Assembly (NCBI RefSeq): GCF_000285275.1
Contig: NZ_CADO01000026.1
Location: forward strand, 53,841-117,840
DNA: 64,000 nucleotides
Direction of reading: 5' to 3'
Origin: Acetobacter pasteurianus subsp. pasteurianus LMG 1262 = NBRC 106471
Lineage (GTDB): Bacteria > Pseudomonadota > Alphaproteobacteria > Acetobacterales > Acetobacteraceae
Shown here: piece by piece, positions 9,386-19,495 of the stretch
How positions within the stretch are numbered: position 1 is the stretch's first letter
Layout of the letters: each line of letters starts with the position of its first letter
Translations under genes and position numbers: made by a program
The notes under the pieces: generated by a model
Seen by the model: the letters and a program-made list of their open reading frames with translations, nothing else
Told to the model about the DNA's origin: nothing
The model's database searches: none

Positions 9386-9757
9386 ATGGCCCGCGTCACC
9401 GTTGAAGACTGTGTGGAAAAGGTCCCGAACCGTTTTGAACTGGTGGTCTATGCCGCACAGCGTGCCCGCAATATCTCCCGCGGGGAAGAGCTGACAGTTG
9501 ATCGGGATAACGATAAAAACCCCGTTGTTGCTCTGCGTGAAATTGCAGATGAAACCGTCTCTCTGCCCGCTCTGCGCAATGATCTGATCCGTTCTCAGGC
9601 CCGTGAACCCGAGCCCGAACCCGTGGAAGAAGAAGTGCAGGATCTGGTTCCCACCGAGCAGAACATCTTTGGCTTGCAGGAAGTTTCTGCAGAAGAAGAA
9701 GCTGCTGATGATGTGCGGGCTATTGAAGCTGCACTTACCGGTCGCGCACGTCGGTAA
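9386..9757 (+). CDS. rpoZ: DNA-directed RNA polymerase omega subunit
   Basis: A 123-residue omega subunit that helps RNA polymerase assemble and takes part in the ppGpp response. The N-terminal half is the conserved domain ([21 protein letters not shown]). The C-terminal half is an acidic Glu/Pro-rich extension, as in other Alphaproteobacteria. A GGAGG Shine-Dalgarno is present. It directly precedes rel, the usual rpoZ-spoT linkage. Confidence 0.95.
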   Translation: MARVTVEDCVEKVPNRFELVVYAAQRARNISRGEELTVDRDNDKNPVVALREIADETVSLPALRNDLIRSQAREPEPEPVEEEVQDLVPTEQNIFGLQEVSAEEEAADDVRAIEAALTGRARR

Positions 9758-9831
9758 TTCGGGTGGCGCATACGGGCGGCGATCATTCCCCTCCGGTTCC
9801 GGTTTCCGTTAAGGACTCGGGGGAGGGGATC

Positions 9832-12135
9832 ATGCAGCCTGTTAAAACGGACGCTCCAGTAGAAGAAAACACCGCTCCGGTTCCCGCCGCAGAAAATGGT
9901 GGGCGGAGTGAGCTGAACTGTGAACGTCTGGTTAACCGGGTGCTCAGTTACGCACCCAAGGCGGATGTAGACAGCATTCGCCGCGCTTTTGCCGTGGCCT
10001 ACAAGGCGCACGAAAACCAGAAGCGCGATAATGGTGATCCGTACATAACCCATCCGCTTGCCGTGGCCATGATTCTGGCCCGCTTCCGGCTGGATGTGCA
10101 GTCCATCTGCACTGCTTTGCTGCACGACACCATAGAAGATACCGGCGTTACCTACGATACGCTCAAGGCGCAGTTTGGCCCCACAGTGGCCGATCTGGTA
10201 GATGGCGTTACCAAACTTACCCGGCTGGAGCTGCAATCAGACCGCACCAAGCAGGCGGAAAACTTCCGCAAGCTTGTGCTCGCCATGTCCAAGGACATCC
10301 GCGTTCTGCTGGTCAAGCTGGCAGACCGTTTGCACAACATGCGCACCCTGCATTTTGTGGAGCGGCAGGACAGGCGGCAGCGCATTGCGCGTGAAACGCT
10401 GGATATCTATGCGCCGCTGGCCGAGCGCATTGGTATGGACCGCGTTAAGACAGAGTTGCAGAACCTGTCCTTCGCGCAGCTTGAGCCAGAAGCCGATGCC
10501 ACCATCCGCACACGCCTGAACTATCTGCGCGGGCAGGGTGCGGATGTTATTGAAGAAGTGCGGCGTGAACTGCTGCGCCTGTGCCATGAAGCCGGGCTGA
10601 AGAATGTTCAGGTTTCCGGGCGCGAGAAATCTCCCTATTCCATCTGGGAGAAAATGCAGCGCCGCAATGTGGCGTTCGAGCAGCTTTCAGACATCATGGC
10701 TTTCCGTGTGATCGTGGATACGCGGGAGGATTGCTACATGGCGCTGGGTGCCGTGCACGCGGCCTACCCCATGATAGCCGGGCGGTTTAAGGATTATATC
10801 TCCACCCCCAAAGCCAACGGATACCAGAGCCTACATACGGGGGTGACGCTACGCTCCCCCCGCAACCAGAAGATTGAAGTGCAGATCCGCACGCAGGATA
10901 TGCACGATGTGGCAGAAAACGGTGTGGCCGCGCACTGGGCTTATAAGGAAGGCTCCGGCACGGAAGAGGGCGGCTATGGCGGCCTGCGTCGCCCACGCTG
11001 GGTGCAGGATCTGCTGGAAATTCTGGAAGCCTCATCCGCCCCGGATGAGTTTTTGGAAAACACCAAGCTTGAACTGTATCAGGATCAGGTTTTCTGCTTC
11101 ACGCCCAAGGGTCAGCTTATTTCCCTACCACGTGGGGCTACTCCGGTAGATTTTGCTTACGCCGTGCACAGCCATGTGGGTGATACCTGTGTGGGGGCCA
11201 AAATCAATGGTCGCCTGATGCCCTTGCGGCATGAGCTGGAAAACGGCGATCAGGTTGAAATCATGACGGCCCGTGGCGGCGCGCCTTCTCCTTCGTGGGA
11301 AAGGTTTGTTGTTACCGGCAAGGCGCGCGCACGTATCCGCCGTTATGTGGCACAGCAGCAGCGTCAGGTCTCGCTGGATGGTGGGCGTGCTGCACTGGCT
11401 AAAGCCTTCCGTCAGGAAGGTGTGGACGGCTCTGAAAAGATTCTGGAAACCACGCTCAAGCCACTCAAGCAAAGCTCGCTGACAGATCTGTATGTGGCCG
11501 TGGGTGCAGGCAATCTGGCCGCGCGGGATGTGGTGCATACAGCGTACCCCGAACTCAAGCGTGTGCAGCGTGTGCCGCGTATGCTTTCCGGCCTGCCGGG
11601 CGTGCTGGGTACGGCAGGGCCGCGTGCGCGTGGGGCAGGTGGTGGTTCTGGCCGCCGGTCTTCCAATGCCGCCGTGCCGCTGGTGGGGCTGGGTGCCGGT
11701 GTGGCCGTGCATTACGCTGCCTGCTGCCATCCCCTGCCGGGAGACAGGATTGTCGGCGTGGTGGCCACAGGCCGCGGTGTGACCATTCACACCCGCACCT
11801 GCCAGACGCTGGAAAGTTTTTCCGCAACGCCAGAGCGCTTTTTGGATGTGGATTGGGATTACGATGCCATGGCCCGCTCTGGCGGCGCCGGGCAGATGCG
11901 GGTTGGCCGTATCAGCATTGTGGCGGAAAACGAGGCCGCCGTGCTGGCCAACATCACCAACTCCATTTCCAAATCCGATGCAGCAATGGTGAACCTCAAA
12001 ATCGTGCATCGCCAGCTTGATTTCACGGAAATTCTTGTGGATGTGGAAGTGCGCGATCTGCGCCATCTCTCCTCGGTTATTGCCAGCCTGCGCGCGGCTC
12101 CCGGCATTACGCAGGCAGACAGGGTGAAATCATGA
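9832..12135 (+). CDS. rel: Bifunctional (p)ppGpp synthetase/hydrolase (Rel/SpoT)
   Basis: A 767-residue RSH protein controlling the stringent response. An HD hydrolase domain lies at about 50-190 (ITHPLAV with His74; LLHDTIED with His98-Asp99), a synthetase domain at about 260-385 (RFKDYI, KANGYQSLHT), a TGS domain at about 430-490 and an ACT domain at the end. Both catalytic domains look intact, so it is probably the single bifunctional Rel of this organism. The ATG at 9832 has a strong GGGGGAGGGG just upstream and is preferred to a GTG at 9763. Its stop overlaps acpS. Confidence 0.95.
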   Translation: MQPVKTDAPVEENTAPVPAAENGGRSELNCERLVNRVLSYAPKADVDSIRRAFAVAYKAHENQKRDNGDPYITHPLAVAMILARFRLDVQSICTALLHDTIEDTGVTYDTLKAQFGPTVADLVDGVTKLTRLELQSDRTKQAENFRKLVLAMSKDIRVLLVKLADRLHNMRTLHFVERQDRRQRIARETLDIYAPLAERIGMDRVKTELQNLSFAQLEPEADATIRTRLNYLRGQGADVIEEVRRELLRLCHEAGLKNVQVSGREKSPYSIWEKMQRRNVAFEQLSDIMAFRVIVDTREDCYMALGAVHAAYPMIAGRFKDYISTPKANGYQSLHTGVTLRSPRNQKIEVQIRTQDMHDVAENGVAAHWAYKEGSGTEEGGYGGLRRPRWVQDLLEILEASSAPDEFLENTKLELYQDQVFCFTPKGQLISLPRGATPVDFAYAVHSHVGDTCVGAKINGRLMPLRHELENGDQVEIMTARGGAPSPSWERFVVTGKARARIRRYVAQQQRQVSLDGGRAALAKAFRQEGVDGSEKILETTLKPLKQSSLTDLYVAVGAGNLAARDVVHTAYPELKRVQRVPRMLSGLPGVLGTAGPRARGAGGGSGRRSSNAAVPLVGLGAGVAVHYAACCHPLPGDRIVGVVATGRGVTIHTRTCQTLESFSATPERFLDVDWDYDAMARSGGAGQMRVGRISIVAENEAAVLANITNSISKSDAAMVNLKIVHRQLDFTEILVDVEVRDLRHLSSVIASLRAAPGITQADRVKS

Positions 12136-12539
12136 CACTGATTTCCGCCGGAGTGGATCTGTGCGATATGCGGCGGATTGCTCAGGCCCTGGAACGGTTT
12201 GGAGATCGGTTTACGCAGCGCGTGTTCACCCAGCAGGAACGCGCAAAGGCAGAAAGCAGATCCGGCCAGGCACGCATTGGGGCCTATGCCAAGCGCTGGG
12301 CCGCGAAAGAGGCCTGCGCAAAAGCATTGGGCACCGGCTTTGCGCAAGGGGTGGCGCATAGCCAGATAGGCGTGCATAACCTGCCATCCGGCCAGCCAAC
12401 ATTGGTGCTTACCGGGGCGGCCGCACAAAAACTGGCGCAGTTTATGCCCCCCGGCACTGTGCCCCATATTGTGCTGAGCATGACGGATGAGCCCCCATAC
12501 GCGCTGGCGCAGGTGCTGGTATCAGCCCGCAAGGCATGA
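12132..12539 (+). CDS. acpS: Holo-[acyl-carrier-protein] synthase
   Basis: A 135-residue phosphopantetheinyl transferase that converts apo-ACP to holo-ACP for fatty acid synthesis. Motifs: GVDLCDMRRI near the N-terminus (Mg-binding Asp), FTQQE and RWAAKEACAKALGTG, the CoA-binding signature. The ATG overlaps the rel stop (ATGA), so it is translationally coupled to the stringent-response gene. Confidence 0.95.
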   Translation: MTLISAGVDLCDMRRIAQALERFGDRFTQRVFTQQERAKAESRSGQARIGAYAKRWAAKEACAKALGTGFAQGVAHSQIGVHNLPSGQPTLVLTGAAAQKLAQFMPPGTVPHIVLSMTDEPPYALAQVLVSARKA

Positions 12540-12627
12540 ACACCTGCCTTGACATCCAGCGCCCTGCGCGGCTTGATCCGCCGGATTTTTCTTTTTTACT
12601 GAACCGCAGGAACGGGCGAGACAGCGT

Positions 12628-13434
12628 ATGAGCACACCGGAACATCCTCCCACCACCGGGGCAAGCAAGCCCGAAAAGGGCGGAAATACCGTGCTGGACT
12701 CCCTGCGCACCATCATAACGGTGGTGCTGGTGGTGACAGTGGTGCGCACCTTCCTGTTTGAATCTTTTGTGATCCCATCGGGCTCCATGATCCCAACCCT
12801 ACAGGTGGGGGATTACATCTGGGTGTCCAAATTCAGCTACGGGTATTCCAAATATTCCTTCCCGTTCTCACCCAACCTGTTTGAAGGGCGTGTTTTTGGG
12901 GCGGAACCGCATCGGGGTGATGTAGCTGTTTTCCGCTACACCAAAGATACATCGGTTGATTACATCAAGCGCATTGTAGGCCTGCCGGGAGACCACATTC
13001 AGGTCACCAACGGCCATCTGATCTTGAACGGGCAGGAAGTGCCGTGCCTGAACCCCCATAACTACACCACGCGGGATGAAACGCAGGTGGATATGGAAGG
13101 CGAAGCCTGCACCGAGCAACTGCCCGGCAGCGCCAACGGCACGGTGGTGAAGCACGATATCCTTAAGCTGACGGATGAAGGCCCGCAGAACAACACGCCT
13201 GAATATGTTGTGCCGCCGGGTTACTTCTTTGCTATGGGTGATAACCGGGATGACAGCGCCGATAGCCGCTTTATGGGTGATGGCCCCAAGGATCTGGGCT
13301 TTGTGCCCATGGAAAATCTGGTAGGCCGGGCGCAGCGTATTTTCTTCTCGGTTCAGTCTTCCCATCCGTTCTGGCAGGTCTGGTACTGGCCGGCTGAAAT
13401 CCGCTGGGCGCGTATTCTGCGGGGCGTATCGTGA
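12628..13434 (+). CDS. lepB: Signal peptidase I
   Basis: A 268-residue inner-membrane protease that cleaves Sec signal peptides. One transmembrane segment at about 25-45 is followed by the catalytic Ser53 (IPSGSMIPTL) and the general-base Lys114 (YIKRIVGLPGD). The GDNRDDSADSR signature near the C-terminus is present. A weak promoter-like TTGACA at 12549-12554 lies in the 88-bp spacer after acpS, without a good -10 box. The gene stop overlaps rnc. Confidence 0.96.
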   Translation: MSTPEHPPTTGASKPEKGGNTVLDSLRTIITVVLVVTVVRTFLFESFVIPSGSMIPTLQVGDYIWVSKFSYGYSKYSFPFSPNLFEGRVFGAEPHRGDVAVFRYTKDTSVDYIKRIVGLPGDHIQVTNGHLILNGQEVPCLNPHNYTTRDETQVDMEGEACTEQLPGSANGTVVKHDILKLTDEGPQNNTPEYVVPPGYFFAMGDNRDDSADSRFMGDGPKDLGFVPMENLVGRAQRIFFSVQSSHPFWQVWYWPAEIRWARILRGVS

Positions 13435-14165
13435 GAAAACCAAACAACATGTCCGATGCCGCACGCTTCCGGCTGGAAGAGCTGGAAGTGCGCTTGGGCT
13501 ATCGCTTTGTTAATCCTGATCTGTTGCAGGAGGCGCTTACGCATCGTTCCGCAGCGCACCAGAAGGCAGGCGGGCGCAAGCGGCAGAAAGCCAAGGGCGC
13601 AGGCTCTAACGAGCGGCTGGAATTTATAGGAGACCGCGTTCTGGGCCTGCTGATGGCCGAATGGCTGCTGGAGCGCTTCCCGAACGAGCAGGAAGGGGCG
13701 CTGGGTTCTCGGCTGGCGCATCTGGTCTCTCGCGTGTCCTTGGCAGAAATTGCGGATAGGCTGGATCTGCCGCAGTCTCTTACAGTTGCGGCGCATGAGG
13801 CCCGCGCTGGGGTGCAAACGGCGGCCAACGTAGTGGCCGATGCGCTGGAAGCCGTGCTTGGTGCGGTTTTTCTGGATGGCGGGCTGGAGCCTGCACGCCA
13901 GATGGTGCGGGATTGGTGGAAATCTGCGCTGGATGCACAGGCACATCCGCCCAAGGACCCCAAAACCGCATTACAGGAATGGGTGCTTGGCCGTGGGCAA
14001 AGTCTGCCTGTGTATGAAACAATAGGGGCAGATGGCCCCTCTCACGCACCGCTGTTTGTGGTGCGCGTTACAGCGGGTGGCCTGTTTGGTGAAGGCCGGG
14101 CAGGCAGCAAACGTGCTGCGGAAAGTGCCGCCGCCGCTGATTTACTAGAAAAACTGGAGGGGTAG
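13431..14165 (+). CDS. rnc: Ribonuclease III
   Basis: A 244-residue double-strand-specific RNase for rRNA processing and mRNA turnover. The catalytic signature NERLEFIGDRVLG and the second acidic cluster (ADALEAVLGAVFLDGG) are intact; a dsRNA-binding domain occupies about the last 70 residues. The GTG at 13431 overlaps the lepB stop (GTGA); an ATG at 13449 is the alternative start. lepB-rnc-era is a widely conserved order. Confidence 0.95.
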   Translation: MRKPNNMSDAARFRLEELEVRLGYRFVNPDLLQEALTHRSAAHQKAGGRKRQKAKGAGSNERLEFIGDRVLGLLMAEWLLERFPNEQEGALGSRLAHLVSRVSLAEIADRLDLPQSLTVAAHEARAGVQTAANVVADALEAVLGAVFLDGGLEPARQMVRDWWKSALDAQAHPPKDPKTALQEWVLGRGQSLPVYETIGADGPSHAPLFVVRVTAGGLFGEGRAGSKRAAESAAAADLLEKLEG

Positions 14166-14171
14166 CCCAGC

Positions 14172-15074
14172 ATGGCTGACGATACCACGCGCTGCGGTTT
14201 TGCTGCCCTTGTGGGGGCGCCAAACGCAGGCAAATCAACACTTCTTAACCGCATGGCTGGGGCCAAGCTGTCCATCGTTTCTCCCAAGGCGCAAACCACG
14301 CGCTTTCGGGTTCTGGGCATTCTTATGCGCGGGCATAGCCAGATTTTGCTGGTGGACACGCCGGGAATTTTCCGCCCCCGCCGCAAGCTGGACCGCGCCA
14401 TGGTGGCTGCAGCCTGGACAGGTGCCGAAGATGCAGACATCACGCTGCTGCTGGTAGATGCCCGCAGCGGGCTGACAGAAGCGGTGCAGACCATTATCGA
14501 GCGTCTGGCAGAAACCAAGCGCAAGGTCTGGCTGGTGCTGAACAAGACCGATCTTGTGCCTGCCACAGCCCTGCTGCCGCTTACGGCTTCCATTACGGAA
14601 AAGCTGCCCGTTGAGCATGTGTTCATGGTAAGCGCACGCACCGGCAATGGTGTGGAAGACCTGCTGGACAAGCTGGCCGCAAGCCTGCCCGAAGGCCCGT
14701 ATCTGTACCCTGAAGATGATCTGACAGACCTGCCAGATCGGCTTTTGGCTGCCGAACTGGTGCGTGAGCAGATTTTTATGCAAACGCATGAGGAAGTGCC
14801 CTACAGCGCCACGGTGGAAACCGAAAGCTATAAGGAACGGCCAGATGGATCTGTGCGCATAGATGCCACCATCTATGTTTCCCGCGCGGGGCACAAAGCT
14901 ATTCTGATCGGTAATGGCGGGCAGAAAATTCGCCAGATTGGGGAACGCGCACGCAAGCAGCTTTCCAGCCTGCTGGAACGCCCCTGCCACCTGTTTCTGA
15001 ACGTAAAGGAACGCGGTGGATGGGATGAAGAGCGCGCGCGTTTGCGTGCCATTGGTCTGGACGACGTGCCATAA
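14172..15074 (+). CDS. era: GTPase Era
   Basis: A 300-residue GTPase that binds 16S rRNA during 30S assembly. P-loop GAPNAGKST near residue 16, DTPG, NKTD and a C-terminal KH domain (VSRAGHKAILIGNGG). It starts 6 bp after rnc behind a GGAGGGG Shine-Dalgarno. The recO gene that often follows era is absent; pyrH comes next after 113 bp. Confidence 0.96.
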   Translation: MADDTTRCGFAALVGAPNAGKSTLLNRMAGAKLSIVSPKAQTTRFRVLGILMRGHSQILLVDTPGIFRPRRKLDRAMVAAAWTGAEDADITLLLVDARSGLTEAVQTIIERLAETKRKVWLVLNKTDLVPATALLPLTASITEKLPVEHVFMVSARTGNGVEDLLDKLAASLPEGPYLYPEDDLTDLPDRLLAAELVREQIFMQTHEEVPYSATVETESYKERPDGSVRIDATIYVSRAGHKAILIGNGGQKIRQIGERARKQLSSLLERPCHLFLNVKERGGWDEERARLRAIGLDDVP

Positions 15075-15187
15075 ACTACCGCATGGGCGCTTGTGGCCGT
15101 GGGCCATGAAGGATAAGAGGGGGCGATCTCGCCGTATCTGCATACGGTGTGGGATCTGTGTGGGACTTTCTGCAAGATCGAGGGCCA

Positions 15188-15925
15188 ATGACTGCTTCTG
15201 TAGGCGAAAAGCCAAGCCGTAAACGCGTGTTGCTCAAGGTGTCGGGGGAAGCCCTGATGGGGAATGGCGCCTTCGGAGTGGATCAGCAGACGGTAGAACG
15301 CATTGCCCATGATATTGGCGAAGTGGTGCGTTCCGGCACGGAAGTGTGCCTTGTTGTGGGGGGTGGCAACATCTTCCGCGGGCTGGCGGCAGCCGCCAAG
15401 GGCATGGACCGTGCGCAGGGTGATTACGCCGGTATGCTGGCCACCGTTATTAACGCACTGTTGCTGCAAAACGCGCTGGAGCGCGAGCAGATTGCAACGC
15501 GGGTGATGTCCGCCATCCATATGTCCTCCATTGCGGAGCCATATATCCGCCGCCGTGCCGTGCGGCACATGGAAAAAGGGCGTGTGGTTATTTTTGCCGC
15601 AGGCACAGGCAACCCGTTCTTTACCACGGATACAGCCGCCGCCCTGCGTGCTGCGGAAATGGAATGCGACATGCTGCTGAAAGGCACGCAGGTAGATGGC
15701 GTGTATTCCGCAGACCCTAAAAAAGATCCTTCCGCCAAGCGCTATGAAGAGCTGACATACATGGACGTGCTGGCCAACCAGCTAAACGTGATGGATGCCG
15801 CCGCCATTAGCCTTGCGCGTGAAAACCGTCTGCCTATCATTGTTTTCAATATTGGCGCGGAAGGGGCCTTCCCGCGTGTGATGCGCAATGAAGGACCTTT
15901 CACACGGATTATCGAAGCCGCCTGA
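15188..15925 (+). CDS. pyrH: Uridylate kinase
   Basis: A 245-residue hexameric UMP kinase of the amino-acid kinase fold, making UDP from UMP. Motifs: [31 protein letters not shown] and a substrate-binding GVYSADP. The ATG at 15188 with GAGGG upstream is preferred over an in-frame GTG at 15149. It pairs with frr, a common order, although tsf is not beside it. Confidence 0.96.
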   Translation: MTASVGEKPSRKRVLLKVSGEALMGNGAFGVDQQTVERIAHDIGEVVRSGTEVCLVVGGGNIFRGLAAAAKGMDRAQGDYAGMLATVINALLLQNALEREQIATRVMSAIHMSSIAEPYIRRRAVRHMEKGRVVIFAAGTGNPFFTTDTAAALRAAEMECDMLLKGTQVDGVYSADPKKDPSAKRYEELTYMDVLANQLNVMDAAAISLARENRLPIIVFNIGAEGAFPRVMRNEGPFTRIIEAA

Positions 15926-15937
15926 AAAGCGCCGCAT

Positions 15938-15966
15938 CATTCTGGCACGCATAAGCCACCAGAATG
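15938..15966 (+). other. Inverted repeat in the pyrH-frr spacer
   Basis: CATTCTGG and CCAGAATG form a perfect 8-bp stem around a 13-base loop. No T-run follows, so it is more likely an RNA-processing or stability hairpin than a terminator. Confidence 0.4.
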
Positions 15967-16031
15967 ACCGACAAACTGAACGGGGCATGTAAGGCCATGC
16001 CCTGCTGTAGGATGCAACGGGAGAAAACACC

Positions 16032-16595
16032 GTGTCTGACTTGAATGCTCTGCTGGATGACCTGAAGCGCCGTATGGATGGCGCGCTGGATAGCCTGCGC
16101 CGTGATTTTTCCGGCCTGCGCTCTGGCCGCGCAAGCCCGGCTTTGCTGGAACCTGTGCGGGTGGAAGCCTATGGCGGTGAAGTGCCGCTCACACAGGTTG
16201 GCTCCATTGCTGTGCCAGAAGCCCGTATGATTACCGTGCAGGTGTGGGACCGCGCACTGGCTGGCGCCGTAGAACGCGCTATCCGTGATTCCGGTCTGGG
16301 CCTGAACCCGGCGGGTGAAGGCCAGACCATTCGTGTGCCCATTCCGCAGCTGACGGAAGAACGCCGTAACGAGCTGGCAAAAGCTGCCGCCCGTTATGCA
16401 GAAGGCGGCAAGGTGGCCGTGCGTGGCGTGCGCCGTGATGGCATGGACAAAGCCAAGGGCTTTGAAAAGAAAGGTGAAATCAGCCAGGACGATGTTAAAA
16501 CCTGGTCTGACGCCATTCAGAAACTGACCGACCAGTATGTGAAGAAAATTGATGATATGCTGGCTGATAAAGACAAGGAAATCAAACAGGTCTGA
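16032..16595 (+). CDS. frr: Ribosome recycling factor
   Basis: A 187-residue RRF that splits post-termination ribosomes with EF-G. Recognised from RRDFSGLRSGRASPALLEPV, VQVWD and the C-terminal helical YVKKIDDMLADKDKEI. It starts with GTG (16032) behind CGGGAG. It sits between pyrH and uppS, as in many Alphaproteobacteria. Confidence 0.96.
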   Translation: MSDLNALLDDLKRRMDGALDSLRRDFSGLRSGRASPALLEPVRVEAYGGEVPLTQVGSIAVPEARMITVQVWDRALAGAVERAIRDSGLGLNPAGEGQTIRVPIPQLTEERRNELAKAAARYAEGGKVAVRGVRRDGMDKAKGFEKKGEISQDDVKTWSDAIQKLTDQYVKKIDDMLADKDKEIKQV

Positions 16596-16657
16596 GGCAG
16601 TATTGGTGCTTCTTCGGATGTGTTTGTGCACGTTAATGGGGTGGAACCCTGCCTGTT

Positions 16658-17398
16658 ATGTCCACGCGGCTAACTGATAAAAAACCGGCAATTCCAACCC
16701 ATGTTGCTGTCATCATGGATGGAAACGGGCGCTGGGCGCGCGAACGCGGCCTGCCGCGCCTTGCCGGGCACAGGGCAGGGGCGGAAGCCGTGGCCCGTTG
16801 CGTGCGCGCAGCCATGCAGCGTGGTGTGGCGTATCTGACGCTCTATGCGTTTTCATCAGAAAACTGGGCGCGCGGGCAGGAGGAGGTTTCAGACCTCACC
16901 GGTCTTTTGCGGTATTATCTGCGCCACAAGGTGCGGGAACTGCATAAGGAAGGCGTGCGGCTACGCTTTATTGGTGATCTGGCCCGTTTTGATGACAGCT
17001 TGCGGGAAGAACTGGCGCAGGCCGAATCCTTAACCCGCGGCAATAGCAAGCTCACGCTTATTCTGGCGCTCTCTTACGGTGGGCGGCTGGATATTGTGCA
17101 GGCTGCGCAGCGTTTGGCGCAGGAGGCCAAGGATGGCCGCATTGCGCCAGAACAGATTACAGAAAGCGTATTCACCAACTTTCTCTGGACCAGCGGCGTG
17201 CCAGACCCCGATGTGGTGGTGCGCACCAGTGGTGAATGCCGGCTTTCCAACTTTCTACTGTGGCAGAGCGCGTATGCCGAACTGGTGTTCCTGAACGTGT
17301 TCTGGCCCGATTTTAACGAACGACATTTTGCGATGGTGCTAGACCAGTACGCCCAACGAGAACGGCGCTTTGGCGCCCGCCCGCAAGGCCCGGCATGA
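16658..17398 (+). CDS. uppS: Isoprenyl transferase (undecaprenyl diphosphate synthase)
   Basis: A 246-residue cis-prenyltransferase that builds the C55 lipid carrier for peptidoglycan and O-antigen. Signatures: VIMDGNGRWARERG with the catalytic Asp, the YAFSSENW region and VRTSGE..LSNFLLWQ..YAE near the end. It opens the envelope cluster; its stop overlaps cdsA (ATGA). Confidence 0.95.
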   Translation: MSTRLTDKKPAIPTHVAVIMDGNGRWARERGLPRLAGHRAGAEAVARCVRAAMQRGVAYLTLYAFSSENWARGQEEVSDLTGLLRYYLRHKVRELHKEGVRLRFIGDLARFDDSLREELAQAESLTRGNSKLTLILALSYGGRLDIVQAAQRLAQEAKDGRIAPEQITESVFTNFLWTSGVPDPDVVVRTSGECRLSNFLLWQSAYAELVFLNVFWPDFNERHFAMVLDQYAQRERRFGARPQGPA

Positions 17399-18231
17399 GC
17401 ACGAACGCGCAGGATACCTCGGCTTGGCGTGATCTGCGCCCACGGCTAATGTCTGCTGCGGTGCTGGTAGCTGTGGCTGGTACGTGTATCGGCTTGGGCG
17501 GCTTGGCGTATGATGCCCTTATTCTGGGCATGATGGGCGGCATGGCGGTAGAGGCCGCAGCCCTGTTTGGGCTTTCCGTTAAAAGCTGGCGCGGCGTGGT
17601 GTATCTGCTGTGGGCCGTGTGTGCGGGGCTTTCTGCCGCTACCGGGCATTGGGCCTATTTTAGCGTTTTCTGCATCAGCTCCTGGATATTTGGTGCCCCG
17701 CTTTGCGCCATTATGTGCGTGATCATTCTGGCAGGCACCGCGTTGCTGTGGCTCCGGCAGGGCAGCTTCTGGCCCGTTCTGTTTGTGATTGCCGTTGTGG
17801 TGGCCAGCGATAGTTCGGCCTACGTGGCAGGTCGTATTTTTGGTGGCCCCAAACTGGCACCGCGTATCTCTCCGGGTAAAACACGTTCCGGCGCTGTTGG
17901 CGGCTTGGTGGGCGCTGTTGCAACCGGCGGTATTGTTGCCACACTTTCCGGCTTAGGTGGCGTGGGTTCCGCACTGGTGTGGGGTGGCATTTTGGGTATT
18001 TCCGCCCAAGTGGGGGATCTGGCCGAAAGCGCGATGAAGCGCGCCTTGGGCGTGAAGGATTCGGGCAAGCTGCTGCCGGGGCATGGTGGGCTGCTGGATC
18101 GGTTTGATGGGCTGGTGGTGGCTGCACCTGTGGCGGCACTGGTTTCTGTATGTGCGGGGGCTTCCATGCCGTTTTGGGCAGCGGGCGCACGCACCATTTT
18201 AAGGGCTCTGGCAGGCCATCTGCCGGGGTAG
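17395..18231 (+). CDS. cdsA: Phosphatidate cytidylyltransferase
   Basis: A 278-residue multi-pass inner-membrane enzyme making CDP-diacylglycerol for phospholipid synthesis. Several hydrophobic segments are visible. The C-terminal CDS signature is present in pieces: SPGKTRSGAVGG, then KDSGKLLPGHGGLLDRFDGL. Coupled to uppS by a 4-bp overlap. Confidence 0.94.
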   Translation: MSTNAQDTSAWRDLRPRLMSAAVLVAVAGTCIGLGGLAYDALILGMMGGMAVEAAALFGLSVKSWRGVVYLLWAVCAGLSAATGHWAYFSVFCISSWIFGAPLCAIMCVIILAGTALLWLRQGSFWPVLFVIAVVVASDSSAYVAGRIFGGPKLAPRISPGKTRSGAVGGLVGAVATGGIVATLSGLGGVGSALVWGGILGISAQVGDLAESAMKRALGVKDSGKLLPGHGGLLDRFDGLVVAAPVAALVSVCAGASMPFWAAGARTILRALAGHLPG

Positions 18232-18306
18232 GGCCAATAGGTGGTGTGGCCGCCTGTTGGGCGGTCTGCCGCCATTTGTATTTTCAGGTTTGGAAAGACG
18301 TTAAGC

Positions 18307-19464
18307 ATGAGAACCGTAACCGTTCTGGGCAGCACAGGCAGCATTGGCTGTTCAACCGTAGATCTGCTGGAGCAGGCGCGAGACCAGTTTCGGGTACGGG
18401 CGCTTGTGGGGGGCAAAAACGCTGCCAAACTGGCAGAGCAGGCCCGCAGCTTAAAGGCAGAACTGGCCGTTCTGGCGGATGAAAGCGCGTTTGAGGAACT
18501 GAAAACCCTGCTGGCAGGCAGCGGCACGGAAGTAGCCTGTGGCCGTCAGGCGGTTATTGATGCCGCAGCCCTTCCGGCAGATTGGACAATGGCTGCCATT
18601 ACGGGTGCTGCGGGGCTGGAGCCTACGCTGGCAGCGGTTAAAAACGGCAAAAGCATTGCACTGGCCAACAAGGAAGCCTTGGTGTGCGCCGGTGATGTGA
18701 TGCTACGTGCCGTAAAGGAAGCGGGTGCCACGCTGCTGCCTGTGGATTCTGAGCACAATGCTGTTTTTCAGGCTATGGCCGATCGGCAGATTGATCAGGT
18801 TGAAAAAATTATTCTCACAGCATCGGGTGGGCCGTTCCGCACCTCCACGCTGGAAGAAATGCGCGTGGCCACCCGTGCGCAGGCGCTCAAGCACCCAACA
18901 TGGAGCATGGGGGCCAAAATCAGCATCGATTCTGCCAGCATGTTCAACAAGGGGCTGGAAGTTATTGAGGCCGCCCGTATTTTTAACCTGCCGGAAAACA
19001 AGATTGATGTGCTGGTGCATCCGCAATCTGTGGTGCACGGCATGGTGCAGTACACAGATGGCAGCCTGATTGCCCAGATGGGCTCTGCCGATATGCGTAT
19101 CCCCATTGCCCACACACTCACATGGCCCAAGCGTATGGCCACCACGTCTCCGCGTTTGGATCTGGCAGCTTTTGGCAAGCTGGAATTCTATGCGCCGGAT
19201 GAAGTGCGCTTTCCCGCGCTGCGCCTTGCGCGTGAGGCCCTGCGTAAGGGTGGGGCAGCATCTGCCATCCTTTCTGCTGCCAATGAAATTGCGGTTGATG
19301 CCTTCCTGCATGAACAGATCGGCTTTTTGGATATCTCCCGTATTGTGGAAGAGGTGATGGTGGCCCTTGGCGCACCGCCAGCAGATACGCTGGATGCCGT
19401 GCTGCATTGGGATGCCGAGGCACGCCGTGCCGCACAGCGCCTGATTCCCGCCCACGCGGCTTGA
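18307..19464 (+). CDS. dxr: 1-deoxy-D-xylulose 5-phosphate reductoisomerase
   Basis: A 385-residue NADPH-dependent enzyme of the MEP isoprenoid pathway. The nucleotide-binding GSTGSIG is at residues 8-14; LANKEALVCAG and SEHNAVFQ (metal and substrate site) follow, then the C-terminal helical domain. The ATG at 18307 with GGAAAG upstream matches the family start. It supplies precursors for UppS upstream in the same cluster. Confidence 0.96.
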   Translation: MRTVTVLGSTGSIGCSTVDLLEQARDQFRVRALVGGKNAAKLAEQARSLKAELAVLADESAFEELKTLLAGSGTEVACGRQAVIDAAALPADWTMAAITGAAGLEPTLAAVKNGKSIALANKEALVCAGDVMLRAVKEAGATLLPVDSEHNAVFQAMADRQIDQVEKIILTASGGPFRTSTLEEMRVATRAQALKHPTWSMGAKISIDSASMFNKGLEVIEAARIFNLPENKIDVLVHPQSVVHGMVQYTDGSLIAQMGSADMRIPIAHTLTWPKRMATTSPRLDLAAFGKLEFYAPDEVRFPALRLAREALRKGGAASAILSAANEIAVDAFLHEQIGFLDISRIVEEVMVALGAPPADTLDAVLHWDAEARRAAQRLIPAHAA

Positions 19465-19495
19465 GAAAACGCAGCCCCCAGCCGATATCGGAAGA